DNA of 64,000 bases, from contig JAEILR010000002.1 in assembly GCA_016109435.1 (NCBI GenBank), positions 1-64,000 of the forward strand. Direction: 5' to 3'. The notes under the pieces are model-generated. The model was not told where the DNA came from. It saw only the letters and a list, made by a program, of their open reading frames with translations, and made no database searches. The first letter of the stretch is position 1, and the number at the start of each line of letters is the position of its first letter. A program made the translations under genes and the position numbers. The DNA comes from Methanomassiliicoccus sp. Lineage in GTDB: Archaea > Thermoplasmatota > Thermoplasmata > Methanomassiliicoccales > Methanomassiliicoccaceae. Of this stretch, positions 42,269 to 50,644 are shown piece after piece.

Positions 42269-42784
42269 CTAGCGACCGGTCCGGCAGTAAGGCGACGAGC
42301 GGTCCCCGATCTCCCGGCACATCGCCACCATGATGTCCTGCCTGGCGACCATCCCCACCAATTTGCCGTCACTGACCACCGGCAGGCGGTTGAACCCCAG
42401 CCGGACCATGGTCTCCAGCGCCTTCTCCATGTCCTCGTCGGCCTCGATGGTCACCACCTCCTCGTTCATGGCGTCCTTTACCTTCGCTGCCCCCACGCTC
42501 TGGTACCGGTTGCACAGTTCCGCGTCCCGCACGATGCGGTCGTACGGGAGCGACACCATGGACAAGGTGCCCCCCAGCTCCAGACCGATCCCTTCCTTGC
42601 TGGCGGCGAACTCCAGGATGTCAGCCTCGCTCAGGATCCCCACGAGGTGGTCCTCGCCGTCCACCACCGGCGCCCCGGAGATGCCCTTCTTGGCCATCAG
42701 CGTGGTCGCCTGGCACAGGGTATCGTCCCTGTTCAGCCGGACCACCGTGGGGGTCATGACCTCGTTCACCCGGACCATGGCCAC
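42269..42784 (-). CDS. Protein with two CBS domains
   Basis: The 171-residue protein consists of two CBS domains (about 7-60 and 105-160) of the type that bind adenosine nucleotides or SAM and sense energy state. Characteristic sequences are VMTPTVVRLNRDDTLCQATTLM, GISGAPVVDGEDHLVGILSE, and the second copy GFNRLPVVSDGKLVGMVARQ. It has no enzymatic domain. The gene lies just upstream of the beta-lactamase-fold gene in the same direction and ends in TAG. Confidence 0.93.
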   Translation of the reverse strand: MAMVRVNEVMTPTVVRLNRDDTLCQATTLMAKKGISGAPVVDGEDHLVGILSEADILEFAASKEGIGLELGGTLSMVSLPYDRIVRDAELCNRYQSVGAAKVKDAMNEEVVTIEADEDMEKALETMVRLGFNRLPVVSDGKLVGMVARQDIMVAMCREIGDRSSPYCRTGR

Positions 42785-42868
42785 TACTCTTCACCCGGCG
42801 ATATTTAGCGTTGTCCGTGGCGCCTACCATGCTCCATATGGAGAATGGAACCCGCCGGCTCAGAAAGA

Positions 42869-42876
42869 CTTATGTA
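42869..42876 (+). promoter_or_regulatory. TATA box of the tRNA-Lys gene
   Basis: CTTATGTA lies 27-34 bases upstream of the first base of the tRNA, the normal archaeal spacing, with a purine-rich AGAAAGA block before it. Confidence 0.45.
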
Positions 42877-42902
42877 CGACGACCATATTTCACGCCACAA
42901 GG

Positions 42903-42976
42903 GGGCCCGTAGCTCAGCTAGGTAGAGCAATCGGCTCTTAACCGATGGGCCGAGGGTTCGAATCCCTCCGGGCCCG
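42903..42976 (+). tRNA. tRNA-Lys (anticodon CUU)
   Basis: All parts of the cloverleaf can be read. The acceptor stem is GGGCCCG (42903-42909) with CGGGCCC (42969-42975) and discriminator G42976. The D-arm holds AGCTCAGCTAGGTAGAGC, the anticodon stem is ATCGG/CCGAT with loop CTCTTAA and anticodon CTT (42937-42939), and the T-arm contains GGTTCGAATCC. No CCA is encoded. There is no intron. A pyrimidine-rich stretch with CTCTTCTTATC follows and could end transcription. Confidence 0.97.
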
Positions 42977-43199
42977 CCTCCTTCTCTTCTTATCATCTCT
43001 TTCATTAATTCCGTTTTTGGTACCATGGTCGGTGTGATCACCTCCGCGAACGGAGACATGGCCCTCCTTTTAATGATCGAACGTCAGTAGGGGCTCCGGC
43101 CATCATGGTCCAGGTGGCAAGCGGTCACGATGCCCGTGAACGCCCACCATCGACATCCGACCGGTACAGCAAAGAATGCCCCGGTGCATAAGATAAGGG

Positions 43200-43631
43200 A
43201 TGACCGGCTCGGAAGAGATGTTAGAGAGGGTATTGGTGGCGGTCGACGGCTCGGAGCGCAGCGATCGAGCGGTCAGGATGGCGGCGGCGATCGCTCGTGG
43301 CGTTGGAGCGGAGATGACGCTCATCCACGTGGTCGAACGTGAGTCCTCTCCGGTGTTGAGCGAAGATGAGGCCAACGAGATGGACAAGGCGGAGGGGCGA
43401 AGGATCCTTGCCGCGAGCGCCGAGGCCGCCCGAGCGACGGACATGGAGGTCAGGACAGAGCTGAAGATCGGGCATGCGCCGATCCAGATCCTCCGTTATG
43501 CCTCAGCATACCGACCGCAGCTGCTGTTCATCGGCGCTACAGGGCTGGGTAAGGTGGCCGAGTTCCTGATGGGGAGCGTTACCAAGGAGGTCATCAAAGA
43601 TGCAAAGACCTCGGTAGTGGTCGTAAGGTGA
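43200..43631 (+). CDS. Universal stress protein UspA family
   Basis: The 143-residue protein is an ATP-binding USP. The N-terminal strand RVLVAVDGSERSDRAV carries the conserved Asp near residue 16, and the ATP motif G-x2-G-x9-G-S is in GATGLGKVAEFLMGSVTKEV (about 112-131), ending TSVVVVR. The start at the ATG 43200 is preferred, with another ATG at residue 7. Such proteins respond to starvation and stress in a way that is poorly understood. The gene stands alone with about 220 bases before it, after the tRNA. Confidence 0.92.
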   Translation: MTGSEEMLERVLVAVDGSERSDRAVRMAAAIARGVGAEMTLIHVVERESSPVLSEDEANEMDKAEGRRILAASAEAARATDMEVRTELKIGHAPIQILRYASAYRPQLLFIGATGLGKVAEFLMGSVTKEVIKDAKTSVVVVR

Positions 43632-43884
43632 AGGTGACATCGTCCCTGTGACGATAGGGGATATCTACACCCGTCCGGCACCTCGTTCATGCAAGCCGGT
43701 TGACAGGGGATAGGCGTCCTCTGAGAGCCCTATCTGTCCGTCGGCGAAGGAGCAGCGGCCGGTCCCGCCTGCTTGCGTCCGATTGGCCGGGGCCCCCTAG
43801 CGAGCCGATCAGACGGGGACGAGTAGGGCGACGCGGCGGGAACTCCTTTTTACCCCGACAGAATGTTACGGTTCCGAGGGGAAA

Positions 43885-44280
43885 ATGAGGAAAGATCTGC
43901 TCTATTCAGGGATCGCGATGACCGCCCTCGGGATGATGGGATTGATCATCATATCCTTCTGGAGCGTGAACCAGATAAGCGATAGTACGAGATCGTGGCT
44001 CTCACTGCTCTTCCTGTCGCTAGTGCCCATCGGCATATCCGTGGGCATCTATGGGCTGGTCTACGAAACAAGGGAAGAGCATAGGGTCCGGATGGACGCC
44101 TACGAACGGGCGATGTACGGGGACGTTGCTCCAGCTTGCGGGCGGTATGTCCAGGAGGGAACGGCCCCTGGGAGCTCGGACGGCGGGAGGGACGACCTAG
44201 CGATCCTGAATAAGAGATATGCCCGCGGAGAGATCACCAGAGAACAGTATCTGGTCATGAAACAGGACCTGAAGCCTTAG
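43885..44280 (+). CDS. Membrane protein with SHOCT domain
   Basis: The 131-residue protein has two transmembrane helices (about 4-27, LYSGIAMTALGMMGLIIISF, and 38-62, WLSLLFLSLVPIGISVGIYG) and a C-terminal SHOCT motif (about 102-129), DLAILNKRYARGEITREQYL. SHOCT is a short oligomerisation motif often found at the ends of membrane proteins. The function is unknown. It has the same form as small membrane-linked SHOCT proteins of methanogens. It ends in TAG. Confidence 0.85.
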   Translation: MRKDLLYSGIAMTALGMMGLIIISFWSVNQISDSTRSWLSLLFLSLVPIGISVGIYGLVYETREEHRVRMDAYERAMYGDVAPACGRYVQEGTAPGSSDGGRDDLAILNKRYARGEITREQYLVMKQDLKP

Positions 44281-44358
44281 CTCCCGGAAGCTGCGCGATG
44301 AGAGCGCCGCCATCCCCGAGCCGGTCAGGTAGACCTGCGGCTTCCCGTGGTCTCCTCG

Positions 44359-45681
44359 CTATTCGCTCCCTCGCTCCTCCAGCCCGGGGTGCCACTTTTT
44401 CATATGCTCTGCATGGGTCTCGAGGTACGCGCCGGGGCCGAACTTCTCATCATAGAAGCCCAGGTCCAGATGGTGGGCCTGGAGGTACATCTGGACCCAG
44501 ATGGTGGGCACCGTGCCGGGGAACTTACCGAACGTGTCGAGGACGTACTGGGCCTGGAGAGCGACGCACTCCCGGAACTCTTCGGAATGCGTCTGCGCCC
44601 CGCCGCGGACCTCCCGGCTCTCTTTCCACGGTCCGGGAGTGTCCCGGTGGAAGGGGCCTCCGGGGCCGAACTTCCTCTCCACCACCCTGTCCACCGCTTC
44701 CCTCATGTCCTTGCAGTGAGGCGGACAGAAGCCTTCGAAATGCCCTTCCAGACCGGTGGGGTTGGGGAGCGCCCAACGTTCATCGGTGTCGTACCTGAAC
44801 CCCAGACCCGGGACGTCGGGGTCGCCGGTGGCGCCCAGGACGCTGAAGGGGTTGATCCCGTCGAACATCCATCCGCCCAGGCCCATCGCCTGCAGCTGGA
44901 GCATTCCCGCGTAGCAGGAGGCGGATATCTCCACCGAGGCCTCGGTGCAGCTCAGCAGCTCCATGAACGACAGGGGATAGATGTTCTGGGCATCAAAGAG
45001 GTCCGAGTACCTGTCCAGTCCGGGGATGGGGGTCCGGTTCAGGTCGTCGTACAATGCCGCGCGGTTCTGCAGCAGGTAGCACAGCCCCAGAAGCATGTGC
45101 TGGGCGATGTCCGCGACCGGAATGATGAGCAGGCTTCCAGGCCGGTTGACGCACCAGCGATTATGAGCTTCCAGATGGGGGTCCCGGGGCGGAAGCTGCA
45201 GGCGGCCGTCGCGGAGCTTGACCGAGCGAGCTAGCATGTTCTCCGGCGGTCCCGCGGGCTCCTCCGGACCGGCGGCCGGCCGCGGGCCGTCCCTGGACGG
45301 CAGGTGGTACACGCCCTCGTCGTCGGTGAAGAACAGCTCGCTGGTGTGGAACCCCGCGGACGATGGAAAGGTCCTCCCCCACGCCGTCCCGGAGTAGTTC
45401 GGTAGGAACGGAGCGTAGGTGGGGTTGAACGGGATCATGTAGTGCCATCCGGTGGTGCCGGACGCCGCGGCGAGGACCATGCCCTTCTCCACCGGATCGA
45501 GGGGGAGCGGCGGGCGGGCGGAGGCGTATCTGAGCGCCCCCTCGGGGATGGCCGCACCGAGGGAGAACCGGCGGGCCCGCCGGCCGGAGAGGGCTTTCGA
45601 CAGTGGGTAGGACATTGCATCATGATAGCCGGGGGGCCGTTCGACCATGGTCATAACATTGCACCGCCAAGGCATTATCAA
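44359..45681 (-). CDS. Nitroreductase-like protein of unknown function
   Basis: The 440-residue protein appears to belong to the flavin nitroreductase superfamily. The N-terminal KALSGRRARRFSLGAAIPEG and DPVEKGMVLAAASGTTGW resemble the FMN-binding helix and loop, and the later segment SASCYAGMLQLQAMGLGGW resembles the nitroreductase block near the FMN phosphate. It is much longer than classical nitroreductases (about 200 residues), with inserted parts including DTDERWALPNPTG. I do not know a characterised member, so the substrate is open. It is likely cytoplasmic. The start at 45681 is uncertain; an ATG at residue 10 or 23 is possible. Confidence 0.55.
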   Translation of the reverse strand: MIMPWRCNVMTMVERPPGYHDAMSYPLSKALSGRRARRFSLGAAIPEGALRYASARPPLPLDPVEKGMVLAAASGTTGWHYMIPFNPTYAPFLPNYSGTAWGRTFPSSAGFHTSELFFTDDEGVYHLPSRDGPRPAAGPEEPAGPPENMLARSVKLRDGRLQLPPRDPHLEAHNRWCVNRPGSLLIIPVADIAQHMLLGLCYLLQNRAALYDDLNRTPIPGLDRYSDLFDAQNIYPLSFMELLSCTEASVEISASCYAGMLQLQAMGLGGWMFDGINPFSVLGATGDPDVPGLGFRYDTDERWALPNPTGLEGHFEGFCPPHCKDMREAVDRVVERKFGPGGPFHRDTPGPWKESREVRGGAQTHSEEFRECVALQAQYVLDTFGKFPGTVPTIWVQMYLQAHHLDLGFYDEKFGPGAYLETHAEHMKKWHPGLEERGSE

Positions 45682-45712
45682 CTTGCTCCCACCCTGCTCC
45701 TACGGATGTTAG

Positions 45713-45720
45713 TTATTATC
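45713..45720 (+). promoter_or_regulatory. TATA-like site upstream of the ACR3-like gene
   Basis: TTATTATC at 45713-45720 lies 14-21 bases before the ATG at 45734 and 29-36 before the in-frame ATG at 45749; the latter spacing fits a leaderless transcript. Confidence 0.3.
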
Positions 45721-45733
45721 ATCGAGCAGGGAG

Positions 45734-46765
45734 ATGCGCTCTCACCCCATGGCCGACGCGTCGTTAGGACCTCTTGACCGGCTCCGTCCCCTGCTCCTGA
45801 TCGTGGCGATCATCGCCGGCCTGTCGTTCGGCGCTTTCCTCCCTGGCCTCGTCCAGGGCTGGTTCGAAACGGTCGTGTACATCTTCCTCATCGTTCTGGT
45901 CTTCAGCCTGGTGCTGGGGGCCCAGTTCGGGGACGTTCTGAGATCTCTCCGCAACATCCGTTTCTTCGCTGTGGCCTGGTTCCTGAACTTTGTCGTCGTC
46001 CCGCTCACCGCCTTCGGCCTGGCCCTCATCTTCCTGGGACCATATCCGGCCATCTTCGTGGGTTTCATTCTCTATTCCATCGCCCCCTGTACCGACTGGT
46101 TCCTCATATTCACCTCGATGGCCAAGGGGGACGTGCCCCTGGGCCTCGCCGCCCTCCCGACGAACCTTGTCCTTCAGATCCTCCTCATCCCATTGTACCT
46201 CTTCCTTTTCGCAGGCCTCATCGTCCCCTTCTAGGTGTCCGCCTTGGTCGAGACCTTCGCTGTCTTCATCGTGCTGCCATTCATTCTCGCCGGCATCACC
46301 AGATGGGCGATGCGTAGGGCGAGGACGGAGGGATGGAGGAACGAGGTGCTGGGAAAGGTGCTGCCCAACCTCCAGGTCATGACCCTGGTGGTCATCATAT
46401 TCTTCATGTTCGCCTACCAGGCGGACGTGATCATTGACAACCTGGGGCCGTTGTCGATCATCTTCATACCCACCGCCGTATTGTTCCTCATAGCGTTCGT
46501 CCTGTCCCAGCTGGTCAGCAGATGGATGAGGTTTCAGTACGGCGAGTGCGCGCTTCTAAGCTGCACGACCATCGCCAGGAACTCCCCCATCGGCCTGGCC
46601 ATCGCCGTCGGCCTGTTTCCGGACCAGCCCCTCATCCAGGCGGCCATCATCATCCCCGAGGTGATCGAGCTCCCGGTCCTCCTGCTGGTGGTGAAGCTTC
46701 TCATGTCCATACGATACAGGTTCTACTGTCCCCCGGCAGATGAAGGCGCCGCCGGGACCCATTAA
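45734..46765 (+). pseudogene. ACR3/BASS-type permease interrupted by an in-frame amber codon
   Basis: Two halves in one reading frame, 166 and 176 residues, together make a protein of 343 codons, the normal length for ACR3-type arsenite or related permeases with ten membrane helices. The first half has the family cysteine Cys119 in SIAPCTDWFLIF; the second half has the RNSPIGLAIAVGLF block. They are separated only by TAG at 46232-46234, between LIVPF and VSALVETF, in the loop after the fifth helix. It may be a nonsense mutation, a pyrrolysine codon if the host decodes amber, or two separately translated halves, since GTG follows at once. TAG is the normal stop for about 13 other genes in the window. 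Confidence 0.75.
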
Positions 46766-46791
46766 CGCCTTCGGGTAAGGGCGCTGACCGT

Positions 46792-46829
46792 GGCCGCAGC
46801 ACGCACGGCCGCGAGCCTCTCCTGCGGCC
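46792..46829. terminator. Hairpin after the ACR3-like gene
   Basis: GGCCGCAG (46792-46799) pairs with CTGCGGCC (46822-46829). A T-rich stretch CTATTTTT follows at about 46841-46848. It could end the permease transcript, and the T-rich stretch may also be the TATA region of the GPN GTPase gene (start 46903). Confidence 0.35.
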
Positions 46830-46902
46830 GAAGCAGGCAAACCTATTTTTCCCCGGGTCCCTTAGGTGCATTGTCTCACGGCATGGTCGCGGGGTCGTTC
46901 AC

Positions 46903-47679
46903 ATGAGGTACATCTATTTCATCGGCACAGCGGGGAGCGGCAAGAGCTCCCTGGTACAGGCGTACAGGGAGTGGCTCGAGGTACAGGGGATCGACTCGAT
47001 CATCGTCAATCTCGACCCCGGGGCGGACTTCATCCCCTACCGGGCGGACGTGGACATCCGGGACTGGATCCACCTGGACGAGATCATGAGGGACCACTCT
47101 CTCGGACCGAACGGAGCCCAGATCGTGGCCTCCGACCTCATGGCGGTGCATGCCAAGGAATGGGTGCCGGTGGTCAAGAGCATGGAGACCGATATCTGCC
47201 TCATCGATATCCCCGGGCAGATGGAGCTGTTCACCTTCCGGCAATCCTCCACCGCCCTCATCGAGGAGCTGGGCCGAGAGGACGCCTTCCTGGTGTTCCT
47301 CTCTGATCCGGCTCTTTCCCGGACCCCCAACGGGTTCGTTTCCGACCTGATGCTGTGCGGCATCACCCAGTTCCGCTTCTCTCTCCCCATCATAAACGTT
47401 CTCTCGAAGTCGGACCTGCTCAAGGAGGAGGAGCTGGAGGAGGTCCTGGGGTGGTCCCGGGACGCCTATGGCCTGTACAATGCCCTGACCGGCCCGAACA
47501 TGAGCAGCCAGGCGGTGATCAGCATCGAGTACCTCAAGGCCATGGAGAACGTGGGGTTGTACCGCGAGCTGACGCCGGTATCGGCGTTGGAGGGCACCGG
47601 CATGGAAGATATCTACAATACCATCCAGCAGTACTTCGAGGGCGGTGAGGACGCCGGTTCGAGGCCGTCGTCAGAGTAG
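46903..47679 (+). CDS. GPN-loop GTPase
   Basis: The 258-residue protein is the archaeal member of the GPN-loop GTPase family (PAB0955-type; eukaryotic Gpn1-3 aid RNA polymerase assembly). G1 is GTAGSGKSS (8-16), the family-defining Gly-Pro-Asn is 68-70 in SLGPNGAQ, G3 is IDIPGQMELFTF, and G4 is VLSKSDLL. The protein dimerises and the GPN loop contacts the partner's nucleotide. It overlaps the convergent winged-helix gene by nine bases. It ends in TAG. Confidence 0.95.
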   Translation: MRYIYFIGTAGSGKSSLVQAYREWLEVQGIDSIIVNLDPGADFIPYRADVDIRDWIHLDEIMRDHSLGPNGAQIVASDLMAVHAKEWVPVVKSMETDICLIDIPGQMELFTFRQSSTALIEELGREDAFLVFLSDPALSRTPNGFVSDLMLCGITQFRFSLPIINVLSKSDLLKEEELEEVLGWSRDAYGLYNALTGPNMSSQAVISIEYLKAMENVGLYRELTPVSALEGTGMEDIYNTIQQYFEGGEDAGSRPSSE

Positions 47680-48006
47680 GGCGGCGGTGTCCACGGTATA
47701 GTCCTTCTGACCGCAGCTCTCCAGCCGGAACCTTGCCTTCAGCTTGCCGCGCTCCATGAACACGTACGCGTCGTGGAGCATGGAACGGTAGATGGGCAGG
47801 ACCCTGCCGTCGAGGGTGTAGGCGACTGAGGCCTTGGAGACCAGTCCTTTTCTCTCCAGTAACTTCAACCGGCAAAAGACGTTGGCGACCGGTATGCCTG
47901 TCGCCCTGCAGATGTCCAGGGCAGTTCTGGGCCGATAAAGTGCGGCCAGGAGTATCTTCGTAGAACGCTCGTCCACGAAGAGCTTGGAGGCCTGTAGTTG
48001 CTGCAT
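47671..48006 (-). CDS. Small winged-helix transcriptional regulator
   Basis: The 111-residue protein has an ArsR-like or MarR-like winged helix: DERSTKILLAALYRPRTALDI then CRATGIPVANVFCRLKLLERKGLV is the helix-turn-helix, and SKASVAYTLDGRVLPIYR the wing. The C-terminal part (YVFMERGKLKARFRLES) resembles a small beta domain that may bind a ligand. Target genes are unknown, but a 7-bp inverted repeat around its own TATA box suggests self-repression. GAGGATAGG precedes the ATG. Confidence 0.72.
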   Translation of the reverse strand: MQQLQASKLFVDERSTKILLAALYRPRTALDICRATGIPVANVFCRLKLLERKGLVSKASVAYTLDGRVLPIYRSMLHDAYVFMERGKLKARFRLESCGQKDYTVDTAALL

Positions 48007-48015
48007 CCTATCCTC

Positions 48016-48049
48016 TGACTAAAATGCATATTATATAACACGTTAGTCA
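48016..48049 (-). promoter_or_regulatory. Promoter of the winged-helix gene framed by an inverted repeat
   Basis: TGACTAA (48016-48022) and TTAGTCA (48043-48049) are exact inverted repeats that frame the TATA sequence TTATATAA (48031-48038). The start codon at 48006 is 25-32 bases away, so the transcript is probably leaderless. A dimeric regulator bound here would cover the TATA box. Confidence 0.55.
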
Positions 48050-48113
48050 TGAATCTCAAGTATCGATTGTTCCTCGGACATTTAGATAAAAGAAGGGGAA
48101 AGGGAAGTGGTTT

Positions 48114-49322
48114 TCAGGCGAACATCACGCCGGACTCGACGATCTTGGTCGCCTCGTTGTCCAGGACCTTGATGATGGCCCGCTCGAAGTCGGCCATGGT
48201 GACCCGGTCGCGGTTGTCGCGGATGGCAAACATGCCCGCCTCGGTGCAGATCGCCTTGATGTCCGCGCCGGTACCGCCATCGGCCTTCATGGCCAGCTCG
48301 GTCAGGGCGATGCCCTCTTCCATCGCCATCCTCTTGGTGTGGATCTTGAAGATCTCCAGCCTGCCCTCGTAACCGGGGATGGGCACCTCGATGATGCGGT
48401 CGAACCTTCCCGGCCGCAGCAGCGCCTCGTCCAGGATGTCCGGGCGGTTGGTGGCGCCGATGATCTTGACCTCCCCGATGGGGTTGAACCCGTCAAGCTC
48501 GGACAGCAGCTGCATCAAGGTCCTCTGGACCTCACGGTCGCCGGAGGTGGCGACCTCCAGCCTCTTGGCCCCTATGGAGTCCAGTTCGTCGATGAACACG
48601 ATGCTGGGGGCCTTCTCCTTGGCCAGTTCGAACAGCTCCCGGACCAGCCGGGCGCCTTCGCCGATGTACTTCTGGACCAGTTCGGAACCGACGAACCTGA
48701 TGAATGTGGCGTTGGTTTGGTGCGCCACCGCCTTGGCCAGGAGGGTCTTCCCGGTCCCGGGGGGGCCGACCAGCAGCACGCCCTTGGGCGGCTCGATGCC
48801 CACCTTCTTGTACAGTTCCGGCCGAAGCAGGGGGTCCTCCACCGCTTCACGGACCTCCAGGATCTGCTCCTCCAGGCCGCCGATCTGTTCATAGGAGATA
48901 TCCGGCTTGTCGATGATCTCCGCCCCGATGACGATGGGGTCCAGGGACGGGGGCAGCACGCCCATGACGGCGAGGGTCTGCTTGTTAAGGGCGACCCTCG
49001 CTCCCACGATCAGGTCCTCGATTGGAACGTATTCTGAAGTGGAAACTATGAAATCCGGTCCGGTGGAACTCTTGACGATGACCCTGCCGTCGGCAAGGAC
49101 GTCCTTGATGGAGCCGATGATCAGCGGCGGGGACTTCAAACGCTCCATCTCCGCCCGCATCCTCTTCAGCTCCTTCTGCAGTCGGAAGAGCTCGCTCTCG
49201 ACGTAACGCTTCTCCCCTTCGACCCTGCGTATCTCCTCTAGGAGCTCGCCGTTACGTCTTTCCAGGACCTCGATCTTGTCCCGCGTCTCGGCCAATAGCT
49301 CTTCCAGCTGGGGTTCTTTCAT
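48114..49322 (-). CDS. pan: Proteasome-activating nucleotidase PAN
   Basis: The 402-residue AAA+ ATPase unfolds substrates and feeds them into the 20S proteasome. It has an N-terminal coiled coil (about 5-60, [21 protein letters not shown]), the OB domain (about 70-130), Walker [15 protein letters not shown] near residue 185, Walker [12 protein letters not shown] near residue 245 and the arginine-finger region [12 protein letters not shown]. The C-terminus ends GVMFA; the usual docking motif is hydrophobic-Tyr-any, so this Met-Phe-Ala is a variant with Phe in place of Tyr. GGTGG precedes the ATG. Confidence 0.96.
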   Translation of the reverse strand: MKEPQLEELLAETRDKIEVLERRNGELLEEIRRVEGEKRYVESELFRLQKELKRMRAEMERLKSPPLIIGSIKDVLADGRVIVKSSTGPDFIVSTSEYVPIEDLIVGARVALNKQTLAVMGVLPPSLDPIVIGAEIIDKPDISYEQIGGLEEQILEVREAVEDPLLRPELYKKVGIEPPKGVLLVGPPGTGKTLLAKAVAHQTNATFIRFVGSELVQKYIGEGARLVRELFELAKEKAPSIVFIDELDSIGAKRLEVATSGDREVQRTLMQLLSELDGFNPIGEVKIIGATNRPDILDEALLRPGRFDRIIEVPIPGYEGRLEIFKIHTKRMAMEEGIALTELAMKADGGTGADIKAICTEAGMFAIRDNRDRVTMADFERAIIKVLDNEATKIVESGVMFA

Positions 49323-49470
49323 CTGTCCACCTCGGCAATTCTTAGATTAAGTGCTGAGCTATATGGATGTTTCGCCTGTACTATACAGCGGCCAGACAAG
49401 CTCATTCAATCGCTCGCACCAGGCGGGGCCGTGCCCCGCGGCTCTAAGGTTATTATAGTGTTACTTTGGA

Positions 49471-49560
49471 TTTATAATATTATTCTTTGGATTCCCGACC
49501 CCTGTACATGACCCTTGGGGCGGCCGATCGGGTACCTCCGGAGATAACTGCGGTCGCCCC
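49471..49560 (+). promoter_or_regulatory. Promoter and structured leader of the MBF1 gene
   Basis: TTTATAATAT (49471-49480) is a strong TATA box. The leader then contains a 9-bp stem GGGGCGGCC (49517-49525) with GGTCGCCCC (49552-49560), one pair being G-U. With the start at 49622, the leader would be about 115 bases, long for this genome, where many transcripts look leaderless. Between 49323 and 49470 there is only the PAN promoter region (CATATAG near 49360). Confidence 0.4.
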
Positions 49561-49621
49561 GTCGGGCTCGTACGTCCGGGCCCCCGGGCAATCGCAAGAG
49601 GTAAATCGGGGGTCACTCATA

Positions 49622-50143
49622 GTGAAGCGAACTGCAATGTTGTGCGAGATGTGCGGTAAGGATTCAGAGTTCACCAAGACGATCTTCGTCGAGGGCAGCA
49701 AGCTCAAGGTGTGCAAGGAGTGCTCCCGGTTCGGGGAGTCCTCGGAGGGCAAGACCGGCGGGGCCAAGAAGGGCGCCGCGGCAGCACCCTCCCGCACCGT
49801 CGTGGCCGAGAGGCTGGAGGCCCGGGAGAGGAGGATGAAGACCCGCTCGATATACGCCGATGAGGAGACCTCCGACCTGATCCCCGATTACTCCAGGGTC
49901 ATACGCGAGGCGAGGATGGCCCGGGACTGGAAGCACGAGGACCTGGCGGCCAAGCTCAACGAGAGGGCCAGCGTCATTGCCAAGCTCGAGAACGGCACGA
50001 TGAGGCCGAACGACTCCCTGCTGAAGAAATTGGAGCACGAGCTGGGGGTCAAGCTCACCGAGAAGGTGGCGGTGGTGAGGCCCGAGGGCGGGCATTCACA
50101 GGGAAAGGTGCTTACCCTGGGGGATATGATCAAGAAAAAGTGA
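49622..50143 (+). CDS. Multiprotein bridging factor MBF1 homologue
   Basis: The 173-residue protein is archaeal MBF1: an N-terminal zinc ribbon with Cys8, Cys11, Cys31 and Cys34 (CEMCGKD and CKECSRF), a basic linker (about 40-75, KTGGAKKGAAAAPSR), and a C-terminal HTH-XRE domain (about 92-150; YSRVIREARMARDWKHEDLA and ASVIAKLENGTMRPNDSLL). MBF1 bridges TBP and regulators in eukaryotes; in archaea it associates with ribosomes. The GTG at 49622 has GGGGGT before it; an ATG at 49637 would start just before the first cysteine. Confidence 0.92.
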   Translation: MKRTAMLCEMCGKDSEFTKTIFVEGSKLKVCKECSRFGESSEGKTGGAKKGAAAAPSRTVVAERLEARERRMKTRSIYADEETSDLIPDYSRVIREARMARDWKHEDLAAKLNERASVIAKLENGTMRPNDSLLKKLEHELGVKLTEKVAVVRPEGGHSQGKVLTLGDMIKKK

Positions 50144-50146
50144 TCA

Positions 50147-50614
50147 TCACCGTGCCAGGATCTCCTTCCTGACCGGCTCCAGGAACGGCCCGACATCCGC
50201 TCCGAGGTCCTTCGCCACGACCACGGCGGCCACTTCCACGTCCACTCCCAGGCGCTCCTGGGCGCGGTTGACCCGGGCCACTGCGTCCCTCTTCTTGAGC
50301 CCGCCCTTCTCCGAGATCAGCTGGATGAGCTGGGCGAACAGGGACATCTCTTCCCTGTCCCCGCTGAGGACGTCCTTGCTGGGGCGGAAGGACAGAGAGG
50401 CCTCGACGTCCTTGATGTCGAAGTTGGGTTTGAGGTACTCCTCGGTGCGGGTCAGCAGGCCGCGCCTGACCGCTACGTCCAGGAGCATCTGGGCCTCCTT
50501 GGGGGTGAACCACCGGTAATCGAACGAGACGGTGAGTATGAACTCGGTCTCGGTCATCACGTTCTTGCCCTTCCGTTTGAAGAGCACTCCCAGGCTGGTC
50601 TCCAGCTCGCCCAT
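50147..50614 (-). CDS. DUF2240-family protein
   Basis: The 155-residue protein matches the archaeal DUF2240 family. Typical blocks are LGVLFKRKGKNVMTETEF, FDYRWFTPKEAQMLLDVAVRRGLL and LKPNFDIKDVEASLSFRP. The fold probably contains a winged helix, so a nucleic-acid role is plausible, but no function has been assigned. The ATG at 50614 (MGELETSLG) is preferred to the one ten codons upstream. It faces the convergent MBF1 gene with three bases between the stops. Confidence 0.85.
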   Translation of the reverse strand: MGELETSLGVLFKRKGKNVMTETEFILTVSFDYRWFTPKEAQMLLDVAVRRGLLTRTEEYLKPNFDIKDVEASLSFRPSKDVLSGDREEMSLFAQLIQLISEKGGLKKRDAVARVNRAQERLGVDVEVAAVVVAKDLGADVGPFLEPVRKEILAR

Positions 50615-50644
50615 GTGCTTACCCTGATGCGCTACCGGGGCCAT

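Noticed and set aside
43632-43884. Possible tRNA-like fold with GGCCGGTCC and GGCCGGGGCC
   Set aside because: No T-loop or anticodon arm could be drawn; treated as ordinary GC-rich intergenic sequence.
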